This document shows, piece by piece, positions 39,343 through 50,600 of a DNA stretch of 64,000 nt. The stretch covers positions 3,708,327 through 3,772,326 of the forward strand of contig NC_064242.1 in assembly GCF_023101765.2 (NCBI RefSeq). Reading direction: 5' to 3'. Under the pieces are notes generated by a model. It made no database searches, was not told the DNA's origin, and was given only the letters and a program-made list of their open reading frames with translations. This stretch comes from Spodoptera frugiperda. Lineage: Eukaryota > Arthropoda > Insecta > Lepidoptera > Noctuidae. The position numbers were made by a program, and so were the translations under genes. Each line of letters begins with the position of its first letter. Position 1 is the first letter of the stretch.

Positions 39343-40727
39343 GAAAAGAGCATTTTCCACAACAAGTATTTTTAAAGTAATGAGTTACTACAGGTATATG
39401 CATAGAAACTACGCAATCAAAGTTGCTGATAAAATTATCGAACATTTTCATTCTCACTACAATGTTAAGTGCTGAGTTCAAACACTAACCTCAACTACAT
39501 CAAAGGTTATGCAATATTCATTAAAACTTTTTAATTAAGTTCCATGTTAGAATTACGTATGTGTAACAATTTAGAATTTTATTCATAGTGGTTACTCTCA
39601 CGTACGCAGATTTCCATAGGATAAAGCTTTAATTTATAGTCGAACTAGCCTTTATGTGAAATGAATTTTAATTGCTTATACATAGAATTCAATTTTGAAA
39701 CTAGGTACATAAACGCTTTCAACTTCTGATCTCGGTTGGTAGAGTTTTGTATTTAAATGTCATATAGGGCTATATTTGACCTAACTTTTTAACATTGTTT
39801 GGCAATCGAGTTTGTTATTACTCAATTAATGAAGCAGTCTGTTACTTGCAAGTGTAAAACAAATATAAAAAAACGTAAATATTACATCAAATGAAAATTC
39901 ATAAAGTCTGTCTATAAGACATACGATTATAATACATAACTTCCTATCGCGCAAATGGCACTAACAATACAATAACTTTTTTTAGTTGTTCTACAAGCGC
40001 AATAATACATAAAATAATATATTGTTAGTGTAAATGGCATCTTTAAATTAACACCCGGGTGGTTTTGAAGTATTTTCGTTTATTCGGGTCCTTCTGCGCC
40101 CGGTTATTGGGAAACTTAATGGAGTGTTTTTCCGGTTAATGGGAATTGGGCGAATAGTAACCTTTCACGAGTTTATTGGGGTTAAAGGTAGGTTCGGGGA
40201 ACAGATGTTATTGTACGCATACTGCAATGTAGGGTTGTAATTAGTTTTATTTCGATAGTCTCATTGATCAAGTGGCTGATGTTGATCGTGATGAGAATAT
40301 TTTGGAATATCGCATTGGGTTAGCTATGTATTTGTAAGTTGTATCAATTTTGATAATGTAATAAAAACTGTCAAATGTTTAATCCCTTAATCGGTTCCTA
40401 CAACACCCACGGCAAGAGTGGGGCCGGTGACAGAAGTATTTAAATCTGCTGTCACCAGACAGTTGATCCTACAAACTATACTACGTTACTCAAATCAATT
40501 TACTCAAAAAAACTACGAACGAGATATTGACAATCGAATCTTTGTCGAACGTAGTTGTACCAAACTGAACCTAAAAAAATGAATCTTTCTATTTCAATCT
40601 AGTTCATGTCATAATGCGTCATTCGTATGATATCGAGGTCGCCACCGTGATGATATGAGTGTACAGTGCCCGGCGATAAATATTACACATCAACTTTTTT
40701 TAAGGAAATTAGTTTTTTAAGGAATAA
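39343..40727. other. AT-rich region, nothing recognised
   Basis: GC-richer patch at 40050-40200 without an ORF. Confidence 0.55.
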
Positions 40728-40930
40728 GGCTGCAAACGAGTATCCGTATTAGAAGGTTAGCAATCGGTGCTGCTAATGGACACTCTCACACATAAGAGAA
40801 TGTACTGATTCGTTGCCGGCCTCCTGAAGGTTACAATTTTGGGGATTGATGGTGGAAGGAGATGAGTTGGGTGACTGGTAACCTCATGGTTAAACACAAT
40901 GCGAGCGCTGTTTCAGCATGCCTATCATGA
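40728..40930 (+). repeat. Family B repeat, diverged
   Basis: AATAAGGCTGCAAACGAG, GTTAGCAATCGGTGCTGC, TCGTTGCCGGCCTCCTG and GGTAACCTCATGG are recognisable. Confidence 0.7.
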
Positions 40931-41441
40931 CATACCACAGAATGTTTTTTTGTAAAATCGTTAGATTGTATAAAACTTTTTTCTTTTTATGATTTGAGGA
41001 CGGTGCTCGACTAGTTTTAACGGCTCATAATCATAAGCAGTGTCTAGTGACTTGGCCGATTCTCTTACAAAAGGTCGATGTGTATTATTTATCGGCTGGT
41101 AGTGTACGAGTTAATTCCCCGTTCTATTGTGTCGCTCATACAATAACACATGACTTTTATACCACTTTCGGGTCACTTGTAATGAAGGGAGTTTATGACT
41201 TTAATTAAGCATTTTATAGGCATCGTTCGAGATTTTGTTTTGATGTTGTCTTGGAGGGATAGTGTTTTGTTTTGGTCAAAATGGATAGAATTGTTTTTTG
41301 TTGTTGTTGATTGTATGAAGTCATATTTGAAATAGGTCTGTTTCCTTATCATGAACACTCTGACACTGCTGAATTATGTGCCTTCTTTATATTAGGTACC
41401 ATATGGTACTCCATACTTAACTGGTAGGTTGGAAATTATAG

Positions 41442-41703
41442 TTTTTTATGGTATAAGTCAGTAAACGGGCAGCCGGATCACCTGATCAATCGCCGCCGTC
41501 CATGGACACACAAAACACCAGAGGCGAATTTAAGGATTGTTGGCGTAACGGGAAATGGAAACATTGGAAATGGGCTTCCGGTAACCTCACTGACACAACG
41601 AAACACAAAACTAGCGTGGTTTCACGTCGGTTTTCTGTGAGGTCGTGGTATCACTCCGGTCAAATCGGCTCATTCGTGCCGAAGCATGGCTCTCCCACAC
41701 TTT
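41442..41703 (+). repeat. Family B repeat, nearly full length
   Basis: Starts TTTTATGGTATAAGTCAG and ends GAAGCATGGCTCTCCCACAC. Carries all family blocks, including GGTATCACTCCGGTCAAATCG. The 67-residue frame inside it is a repeat by-product. Confidence 0.88.
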
Positions 41704-42365
41704 AAAGGGTTTAATTTATTAGAGTACACTAACTACTTCCTGGTATCTGTCTGATGTTCCTTCATAGGATCTCACTACGAGGCCTTTTTGGTTATTTTAC
41801 TTTACGTCAAAAATCAATAGCAACTTCCATTTTGATCGGTAACATTTGATATTTTAACCTTTATAGAATCACAATACGTTTATTTGCTAAGGTTTTCACC
41901 AAGAAATGAAATCTAACATCAAACAGAATTCCGCTTGCCGTATGTTAAAGTAAAAAGGCTTTTATTTTTTTTCTAACTCTCGTCTTTCATCCGAGACAAA
42001 ATGTAAATTTATTGTATATGTAATCCTTAGCGGTGCTTTTTATATGTATGTATGTATATACTTTCTACGTAGGTAGGTACTGTGAGCACGAACTGAGTAT
42101 GGTTTTATTTAAATTTAAAATTTGTTCAGTTTATTGCATAATGTTGTATGAATTACGTTATCAAGCAACTTTTATCGGAGTTCAAGAAATTAACTTATAT
42201 TAAGTAATTTATTTTATTATAATAATTAAAGTTCTAAACTTTAACTTTAATTGTGAAGGACTAATTCAAGTAATTTTAATCTATGAAATTTGTAAAAAAA
42301 TATAGTAAAAATACAAAGAAAAATATGTCATAAAGACTAAATAAAAACTTAAAAGAGCAAAACTA

Positions 42366-42438
42366 TGTTTCCGCCCGGGATCGAACCGGGGACCTTCTGC
42401 GTGTTAGGCAGATGTGATAACCGCTACACCACGGAAAC
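42366..42438 (-). tRNA. tRNA-Val (anticodon AAC)
   Basis: The - strand reads as a 73-nt canonical cloverleaf. The acceptor stem GTTTCCG pairs with CGGAAAC and is followed by discriminator A. The D arm contains GTGTAGCGGTTATCAC (A box). The anticodon stem TCTGC/GCAGA holds loop CTAACAC (anticodon AAC). The T arm CCCGG-TTCGATC-CCGGG carries the B box. No CCA is encoded, as expected in eukaryotes. A T4 run on the transcribed strand (42359-42362 as A's on +) starts four bases past the 3' end and would stop RNA polymerase III. All stems pair fully and there is no intron, so this looks like a functional cytosolic valine tRNA gene. It stands alone, with no neighbouring tRNA gene in the window. Confidence 0.97.
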
Positions 42439-43579
42439 TTGATAGCTACTGACAAAATAAATGACCGCAATCTATTCTGAGACGTGAAAGTGATCCAATT
42501 ATTAGCCCCAAGATATAATCAGAGTTTGTTCGAAACCGGTATCAGAGGCCATAAATAAATCATACCGTGTCACGCAATTATCACTCTAATTGCTGAAGAG
42601 ATAAGTTTATAATACCCTGACGATAATAATTATTATAGGTAGTAATGACAATGATTGATATAATTTTGTATTATTTATATTGAACTGGAGATATGAAGCC
42701 AATATATATTACATAAAATTGTTTTGTTTGTTAAACATGTAACTTGTAATATAGCAATGAATATATTATTATTATATCTTGATGAAGTTACTATTATATA
42801 CCAGAAACTTCTGTTGCAAAAATTTTGCATTGGACTAACTCAATAAGATGTGTGTTACCAGCTGGTTGTCGGTACGGCCCGTGACCTTCTTAAGTCATAT
42901 TTGCTTTCAAGGTCAACCTATTTTTTATGGCGCCTTTACGGATTTGGGATTATAAAATTAAACATTAGGATGAAGATATTATCGTTCTTCAGTATTACAT
43001 AGATGTCAGCTAGAAATACTTTTTTACTTGCTATTTTCTATTACCAGATATCTCATCTCTAGTAAGTACAAATATATTTTTTTAACAAGAACGCAGGGCA
43101 TTATTTTTTCGTGGATAAACAATTATAGCCCTTATTAGTTACCACACTATAACTTACAACTGCATAATAATTCATCCCTACTCCTACCCGTAATAAATTG
43201 TCCCATGAACAATAATTTAATAGCAGCCAATTGTCCAATGACACTCGATTTCGATCAAGAAAGATTTATTAGAAGCCCGAAGTGAAAGTCAAAGTCTTAT
43301 CGGAAACCCACGTCGTGGTGTGGAAGACAGATTCGAAGTGCCATACGCTGATAACGGTTGGCATTTAACCATAGAAAATCGAGTAGCACAGTTTTAAGTT
43401 TTGTAGGATTTTTTAATGAAACTTGGTGAGACATTGTAAATTATGTAAGAGCCTGTGTTAGCACTTGTCTTTTGAAGGAAGGGTACCAAATAACGTATTA
43501 CAATATGTCATATTACGCTATTTTTTTTAAGAATATTAGAATATTTTTTAATTTAAAATATTGTAATATTGTATTACAT
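42439..43579. other. AT-rich region beside the tRNA gene, nothing recognised
   Basis: 5' flank of tRNA-Val on the - strand. No further tRNA or ORF seen. Confidence 0.55.
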
Positions 43580-43591
43580 TCGGTGGATGAT

Positions 43592-43747
43592 TTTTTTTTG
43601 GGGAGATAATCATCCAATCACTTCTCCCGGCTTGGGCGAGGCTAAAGGGAGTATCCAATTCTTACTGACTAAAAACCACTCCGATCCTACTCCTGCTTTT
43701 TGAGCCGGAAGCCAAGTAAACCCACTAGGTAGTCCGCAGCCCCGGAA
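43592..43747 (-). mobile_element. Family A retroposon
   Basis: T-rich start, then the family A body and end (TAGTCCGCAGCCCCGG). Likely target duplication TCGGTGGATGAT (43580-43591) against TCGGTCGATAAT (43748-43759), 10 of 12 bases the same, suggesting an older insertion than 53527. Confidence 0.88.
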
Positions 43748-43759
43748 TCGGTCGATAAT

Positions 43760-46700
43760 CCTAGGTTTTTATAGTTTTTACATTCAAGAACAATTCAAAA
43801 TTATAATTTCTATTATTTATTTTGAACTACTTAAATGATATTTGGTAATTAAAGTAACGCATCCATTTATGGACAAGTTAAAACTCTATGATTGATTAAT
43901 TTTCATCTGAAATACGAGTCATTAAATGGACATCGTTTTAATTTTCAACAATAATTATTTATGCATTTCTCGTTAATTAACCGCATTCGTTATTAATATT
44001 TCAGCACTTTAAAAACAGATTTATTGACAATAACCCACGGTTATTATCATCAACGGTTTCCCAATTATGTAATTAAAAATCGGAAAATTATAATACAATT
44101 TAACTATTTCAATCTTGTGTTTACACTATTTATAGATTCATTATAATATTGTTGTGTACTTTTTTAAAGTACGTAAAGAATAATATTTAACCCAGCATAG
44201 GTACTGATTAAAGACTTATTATATTTTTTCTTTTCTTCCGTGAAATATTAAGTTCAATAAAAAATATGTTAGCTCTTTTATATAATATTTTAAGATATTG
44301 TGCATAATGGAGTAATATTACTGATCTTAGTTTTATTTCAATTTTCAAAGTCAAGTCCACTTCCAGTATGTACGGTATTTTTATCGGAAAAGTCCCTTTG
44401 TCATATTTTTTGACATCAAAATGAGCAATTTAGGCTTTCCTAACCCGTCGAAAGGCTTGGGGCATCCCTTTTCTTCAGTTCTTATCAATAAATTTCCGAT
44501 AAGACAAATCGCTTTAGGTCTTACAGGCTTATGTATGAATTCAGGGTTCCTTTATCAATTTATGTCTTTCCTAGAAAACCCCTTTTTGTTATATCGGCAT
44601 TTTTAAAGGCAATGAGTATGAAGGATAAAATATGTATTTTGTTTTTCTTAGAAGAATGTATTTATTGCTTTCTTTGTAGGAACGTTTAAGAAGACTAACT
44701 TCCTTAGGAGACCTTCTCCCTATAACATGATTATTAGCTTTTGCCAGCGGCCATACCGGAATATAATCTCTCACTGTTCCACAACAACATAATCAAACAA
44801 TAACAAAATTCCACATAATCTCAAACTGTAAGAAACAAACATACAAACTGTCGCATTTATAATAATAGTAGGATTGGAAAGAAGTCGGTTGATATTAGTG
44901 GCTCTTTACATAAGTATAAAAGTTGAGGCGCTATGTATATACTTATATACAGCCGCGCCTACATACATAGCCGCGTAATAATTCGTGATAATTCGATTAG
45001 TGAATTATCAGTACAATATCAAAATAGTAAGTAATAAATATTGGTATATTTGTCTGTTGGTATATTCTAGGAATGGTTTATAAATGGGCTGCCTAAATTT
45101 GAATGCGAGTACCAAGAATATTAACCCCACCCTCTATACATGGCACTTAATAATGTCATTGACGGAATTGTGTTGACCTTCACTCACCTTCAGGAGAGGT
45201 TATTTACATTTAGAACCTTGTCGTATAGGAGTTAAATATTAATTTTAATTGTCATGTTTTTGCTGATTAATCGTTGGACATATGGGTTTACTGCTTGATT
45301 ACTTTATTAGACTGTCTCATGTAAAAATAAATAGACAGAAATTGTTTTGAAATAAATTCTATGTTCCATACCTATACTATATTAGTCAGCTATTCTAATG
45401 CTATATATCCGTAACAGTTATTAGGTATTTCTTTTTCTCTTTCTTTAAATGCATTTTAAAATGTGACTGTTTCCACTTTAAACTTTTGGGATTTTTGACG
45501 TGATCTTGCACAAGCATAAAATAATTTGCTTAATATGACTTAAATTAGAATGTAAAAAATTGTGAAGATCATATTAAACCACCTTATGGAAAGAATCAAT
45601 TTAATACCATATCTTTTTATAACACATCATATGGCGTGATCAGATTTTTGAAAACAATTTTGATGGCAATAATATTGGCTAAATGATCTCATTCGATGGT
45701 ATTAACGTTATCTTAATAGGTTCGATAAATAATAATGTTCTTTTTGTTTCATAGTAAGCAGAGATTGCTGGCAAAAATATAGCCAAGTCGAGGTGTTGGA
45801 ATGTTTTGCTGCAAACGTAGATAAGCTTATTAGGAGCTGTTTCTAGCGTCGACAGGAATTAACAGCGTCTTTTTATTTTATCAACTCCCTTCAGATTTTC
45901 TTCGTACGTTTACTTTTTATAGAAATGTTTATCTGAAACTATGTTACATCGTTTGCTTTTCATCATAGTAACTTTAAGTATGTACATCTTCTTGTAAGTT
46001 ATTTTTATCTCAGTTTATTAATGTAAGTGTATTGCAATGTATTTAATACTAACTTTATTTAATTATCTCTGTGGTGAAAATAAAATTTTAACAATAATAT
46101 TAGGATGAGTATTAGTCTAATTTTTGTAGGGAATGAAAGCTTCAAACTTGAGCTGTTATACTGTGATTTGACCACAATAAAAGTACTAGATAAAAGTACA
46201 ACAAAATAGCCTACAAACAAAGGCAATCAATATCTTAATCGCAAACTTTACCTTAATTTGTCACAACTAATTCAATTGCCAACATTATCGTAGCACTTTA
46301 TAAATGTTTTCGCAGTCTCACAAAAGCTGTGGAACTAAGTAAACGCACTTTGGGTTACAGACAATGGTTATAAATTGTAATAGCGACGGTTTTATTGGTA
46401 CCCTAATAAATTACATTAGCGAATTCTGCGCGGACGTAGTCGCGAGTGGTCAGCAATTCACTCTTTGGACGAATGCCCCCGATAAACTTCGGTCACTATC
46501 AGAATCTGTTTGACCGTAGTCCCCTAGTATTGTGGGCCACGACGTTGATGTTATCGGGGTATCTGACCGTGAATATTTTTGCACTCCTCATTTCTTACTT
46601 ATCGTCGAATCTGCTTTGAAGGTAATCGCTTTAGATATCGGAAATCGATTCGGGAAATAATTTTCAATTTTACGTCCTACATCAGAATATCTTTCTCTCA

Positions 46701-46800
46701 AGATATGTACTACGCAAAATGACCTTTCTCTTCGAATAATTGGGTTAACTACCATCGGTTTTTGAACGATTATTAACTTTAGTGTTAGTCCAAAGTTTGT
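43760..46800. other. AT-rich region left of the LINE, nothing recognised
   Basis: Small frames at 44421 (+), 44589 (-) and 46588 (-) show no motifs. The last 350 bases before the LINE are GC-richer but carry no endonuclease sequence, which agrees with the target duplication placing the LINE start at 46816. Confidence 0.55.
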
Positions 46801-46815
46801 AATCACCTCTTAACT
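46801..46815. repeat. Target-site duplication, left copy
   Basis: AATCACCTCTTAACT, identical over 15 bp to 52363-52377. The first two A's could instead belong to the tail of the downstream copy, so the minimum length is 13 bp. The next base, 46816, is the first base of the LINE. Confidence 0.95.
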
Positions 46816-47102
46816 GACGTGCTTCGAAGAAAAAGGAGGATAAGGAACGCAGCTCCCTCTCGCAAACAGTTCGTCATTGAGGAATACTTGCGGGCAAAAG
46901 AAACATACACGTCAAAAGCCGATGAAGAACAAACGAAGAGTTGGAAGGAGTTCTGCTCGACTCAAAAGAGGGAAAGCATGTGGGACGGGATATACAGGGT
47001 CATCAGGAAAACAACAAAATGTAGAGAAAACACCCTGCTTAGAAATTCTGAGGGTCAAACACTGAACCCGGACAAGTCAGCGGAATTGTTGGCTAAAACT
47101 TT
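46816..47102 (+). pseudogene. LINE ORF2, N-terminal remnant (linker before reverse transcriptase)
   Basis: Open frame from the element's first base, giving about 95 residues of the basic, helical region that precedes the RT domain in R1-type ORF2 proteins. The segment is rich in Lys, Arg and Glu (for example RRKRRIRNAAPSRKQ near the start, then a WKEFC motif). No genuine start codon is expected because the element is truncated here. The frame is lost near 47101: one T is missing from a T run, and the RT reading continues one frame over from 47103. The nominal frame runs on to a stop at 47160, but its last ~20 residues are out of frame. Confidence 0.85.
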
Positions 47103-47636
47103 TACCCTGATGACACTACCTCCACGGATGATCCCGGTCATGCTGACCTTCGTGCACTAACGGATGGAAGATGTCTAGGTGGGATGGAGGAGCTGTCGGA
47201 AAGCGACCCTCACTTTACACAGGCAGAACTGGATTTGATTCTCAACGAGATCAATCCTAAAAAAGCCCCCGGCGCCGACGGTCTGACAGCTGATATCTGC
47301 GCAGAAGCTATTTATTGTCGACGGGAGGTGTTTCTTGCCATAGCGAACTCATGCTTAGAGCGGGCATACTTCCCAAAGCAATGGAAATCTGCGCATGTTA
47401 TAATTCTCCGAAAACCAGGCAAAGATGATTACTCTAATCCAAAGTCCTACAGACCAATTGGACTTCTGTCTGTGTTTGGAAAAATAGTTGAGAAACTGAT
47501 GATAGGCAGAATCCAGTGGCACATCCTTCCAACTCTTCACAAAAACCAGTATGGATTTCTGCCTCAACGCGGAACGGAAGACGCACTGTATGATCTGGTC
47601 AACCGCATAAAAACTGAGATGGATGAAAAAAGATAG
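47103..47636 (+). pseudogene. LINE ORF2, reverse transcriptase fingers region
   Basis: This frame continues ORF2 after the first frameshift; its first Met is at 47184. It carries the N-terminal RT motifs of LINEs. A KKAPGADGLTADI block (fingers, near 47262) is followed by KPGKDDYSNPKSYRPIGLL and a KIVEKL helix, and then QYGFLPQRGTEDAL. The frame ends at a TAG at 47634 because one A is missing from the A run near 47625-47631. The next frame resumes at once with the catalytic Asp block. The two neighbouring frames therefore belong to one ancestral ORF2, interrupted by two single-base deletions in homopolymers. Confidence 0.9.
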
Positions 47637-47644
47637 TCGTTCTG

Positions 47645-50600
47645 GTGTCACTAGACATAGAGGGCGCCTTTGACAACGCCTGGTGGCCGGCCCTGAAACA
47701 TCAACTGATAGCCAGGAAGTGTCCGAAAAACCTGTATGCCATGGTAAACTCCTACCTCAGCGAACGGAGAGTCAAAGTCAACTTCGCCGGAGCCAGCAGC
47801 GAAAAGGGAACAAATAAGGGCTGTGTACAAGGGTCCGTAGGTGGACCCACTTTTTGGAACCTAATCCTCGATTCGTTGCTACACAGACTAACAGGTGAAG
47901 GAGTTTATTGCCAGGCATTTGCGGACGACGTCGTTCTCTTATTCTCGAACCATAGGGTGAGCGCACTGGAGCAATCGGTAAATAGTGCCTTGGAAATAGT
48001 TGCAGCATGGGGAGTCAGCAACAAGCTTAGGTTCGGAGCAAGCAAAACCAACGCTATGCTGCTGACAAAAAGGCTTGTTTTTGAACCCCCAGAACTGTTC
48101 ATGACAGGCACCAGAATAAACCTTGTAGATGAGGTAAAGCTCTTGGGCCTCACCATAGACAGAAAACTCACCTTCAGGTCACACATATCCGCAACGTGTA
48201 AAAAAGCTGCGGATATTTACAAACAGCTGGCACGCGCAGCAAAAGTGACATGGGGTCTTAATGGCGAGATAACGAGAACAATCTACGTAGCGGTCATTGA
48301 GCCGATTGTACTTTACGCCGCAAACGTGTGGGCCCCAGTGACGGAGCTACAGTTGATTAAAAAACAATTAAATGCTCTTCAAAGGGGATTTGCACAAAAA
48401 ATCTGCAGAGCGTATCGTACAGTGTCGCTCACATCAGCAACAGTCTTGTCGGGTACTCTCCCACTCGACTTGAGAGTCCAGGAGTGTGCCAGTTTGTATC
48501 TAACTAAAAGAGGATTATCTCTAGACTATTTACCACCTCATAAGGAGCTAGAAAGGCAGGTTAACTACCTAGATCAGCCACATCCCGCAAAATTAATATC
48601 TATCAACTATGAGCTTCTGGAGAGCGATGACTCTGGAACACCTCTCGTCCGAGGAATTACCGGCCCTCAGATATACACAGATGGAAGCAGAATTGAGGGA
48701 GGCGTCGGTTCTGCCTTGACCTGGTGGGAGGAGGGTCGTGAGTCGGTGTTCTCCACTTTTAGCCTGGACCCTACCTGCACGGTTTTCCAATCTGAACTAT
48801 ACGCTTTGAACAGAGCTGCCAAAATGGTTCTTGACAGCAGAGCAACTAGAGTAAACATCATGAGTGACTCTAGGTCATCACTCGACATCTTAAAGAACCC
48901 CAAAGTTACCCATCGTTTGGCCAAAGAAATAAAGCAGTGTGTGGAGACCGTGGAGGAACAGGGAAGAGAAATCCGGTTCTACTGGCTGAGGGCCCATGTC
49001 GGAACGGCCGGGAATGAGAGGGCAGACGAATTAGCTAAAATTGCTGCCAAAAAGAAAAATAACATCACGGCAGACTACTGTATGGTACCCATGTCCTACG
49101 TCAAAAAGAAAATCAGAGACGAAACCATCCGAAAGTGGCAGGACAGGTATACCACCTCCACTACTGGGCAGGTCACTAAGACGTTTCTCCCGGATGTCAA
49201 TGAGGCATATCGTTTAGTGAGATCGACAAAGTTGACACCTGCCCAAGTACAAGCGTTGACTGGACATGGAGGGATCGCTGAGTACCTGCATCGATTCAAA
49301 TTAAAAGAAAATGCAGGTTGCGAATGCGACTTAACCATCAGTGAGTCAGTATGGCACATTATTCTCGACTGTCCCCGTTTTCTGGCCGCCAGATCCAGCT
49401 TAGAGGCTCAAATAGATACAAATCTGGATACCTCCAATCTGAGTGCCATTCTAGCTGATAAAGTCAAAAGACCGCACTTCCTGAGCTACATAGACACTAT
49501 CTTTAGCAGGGCAGCTGAAAGAAACAGCACATTAAATAATAGACACCAAATAGCCACCTTGGAGAATCAATTAACAACTGCCACGGCAGTACCCGAGACC
49601 CCTCGTACTAATGAGCCGCTCATAATCAATGAGAAGCAAATACTCCTACATGGAGAACGCGGCACCAAAGGAATACGGTTGCGAGGTGTGGCCCTATTCA
49701 TGAACACCAGCAGCGAAAGACTAGGGATAGCCTTCTGCGAAAAAAGGAATAGCAAATGGCTCACTATTTCACCGGGCCTAGCCTCCCTGATCAATGGCAG
49801 CACATCCAGAACAAGCATGCGACGCAAAGTCTATGACGCACTACCAGACATGAAACTGTTGGGTCGAAGCTGTCGATTGTTGCGAACACGCAATAAAACA
49901 ATCGCAATGTTTTCCAGCGTCGACTCTATAACTTGTTTTGCACAAGCATGTGGGGTGCTGTCAGGCGTGGGTGAGTGGGGAGACGTAGAAGGCATACATT
50001 CCAGAATAATTAGCGTAGACGCTGCAGTGGTGGCTTATGAAAAAGGGAAAACGGCAGACCTTATGGGCTGTATTAGGGCCTCAGAACATCATGAGGTCAT
50101 CGTGTACGAGGACAGGGGGGAAGATTTGAGCTTCCTCAAGAGGTCAGTTCAGCGCCAGCTAAGGGTGGATTCTCCAAGCGGCTCAGAGCGTTTACAGCAA
50201 CAATATTTGCAACAGAGCGCTCTGCAACAACAACAGCGGGCCACCGAAAGGGAAAATAAAAAACTACAGTCCCGAGGCAGAATGTGGGCAATAACAACAT
50301 CCATATGCTCAGTAACCGGACTCATTGCGTCACCTTTCAGGAAAAATGCATCCAAGTCCACTCATAGATCGGAGAGCTGTCCCGCTCAAATACAGTCTGC
50401 TCATTCTAGGTCATCCCCAACAAGAGCAGCTATGGGCCACGTTTGTCCACCGAAGCTTCGACAAGCCACCACTCCCAGAGACCATCTCATAAACGCTTTT
50501 CTCGAGTTTGTCGCAGTAATAGAAGCAACTAAACAGGTTAACTTGCGGAATTGCGAAGCCATCCTGCAGACTTATCTGCAGGGTAACGAGCTGATACTGG

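Noticed and set aside
46440..46800. GC-richer DNA before the LINE, considered as its endonuclease region
   Set aside because: No endonuclease motif in any frame, and the left target duplication ends at 46815, so this is flank.
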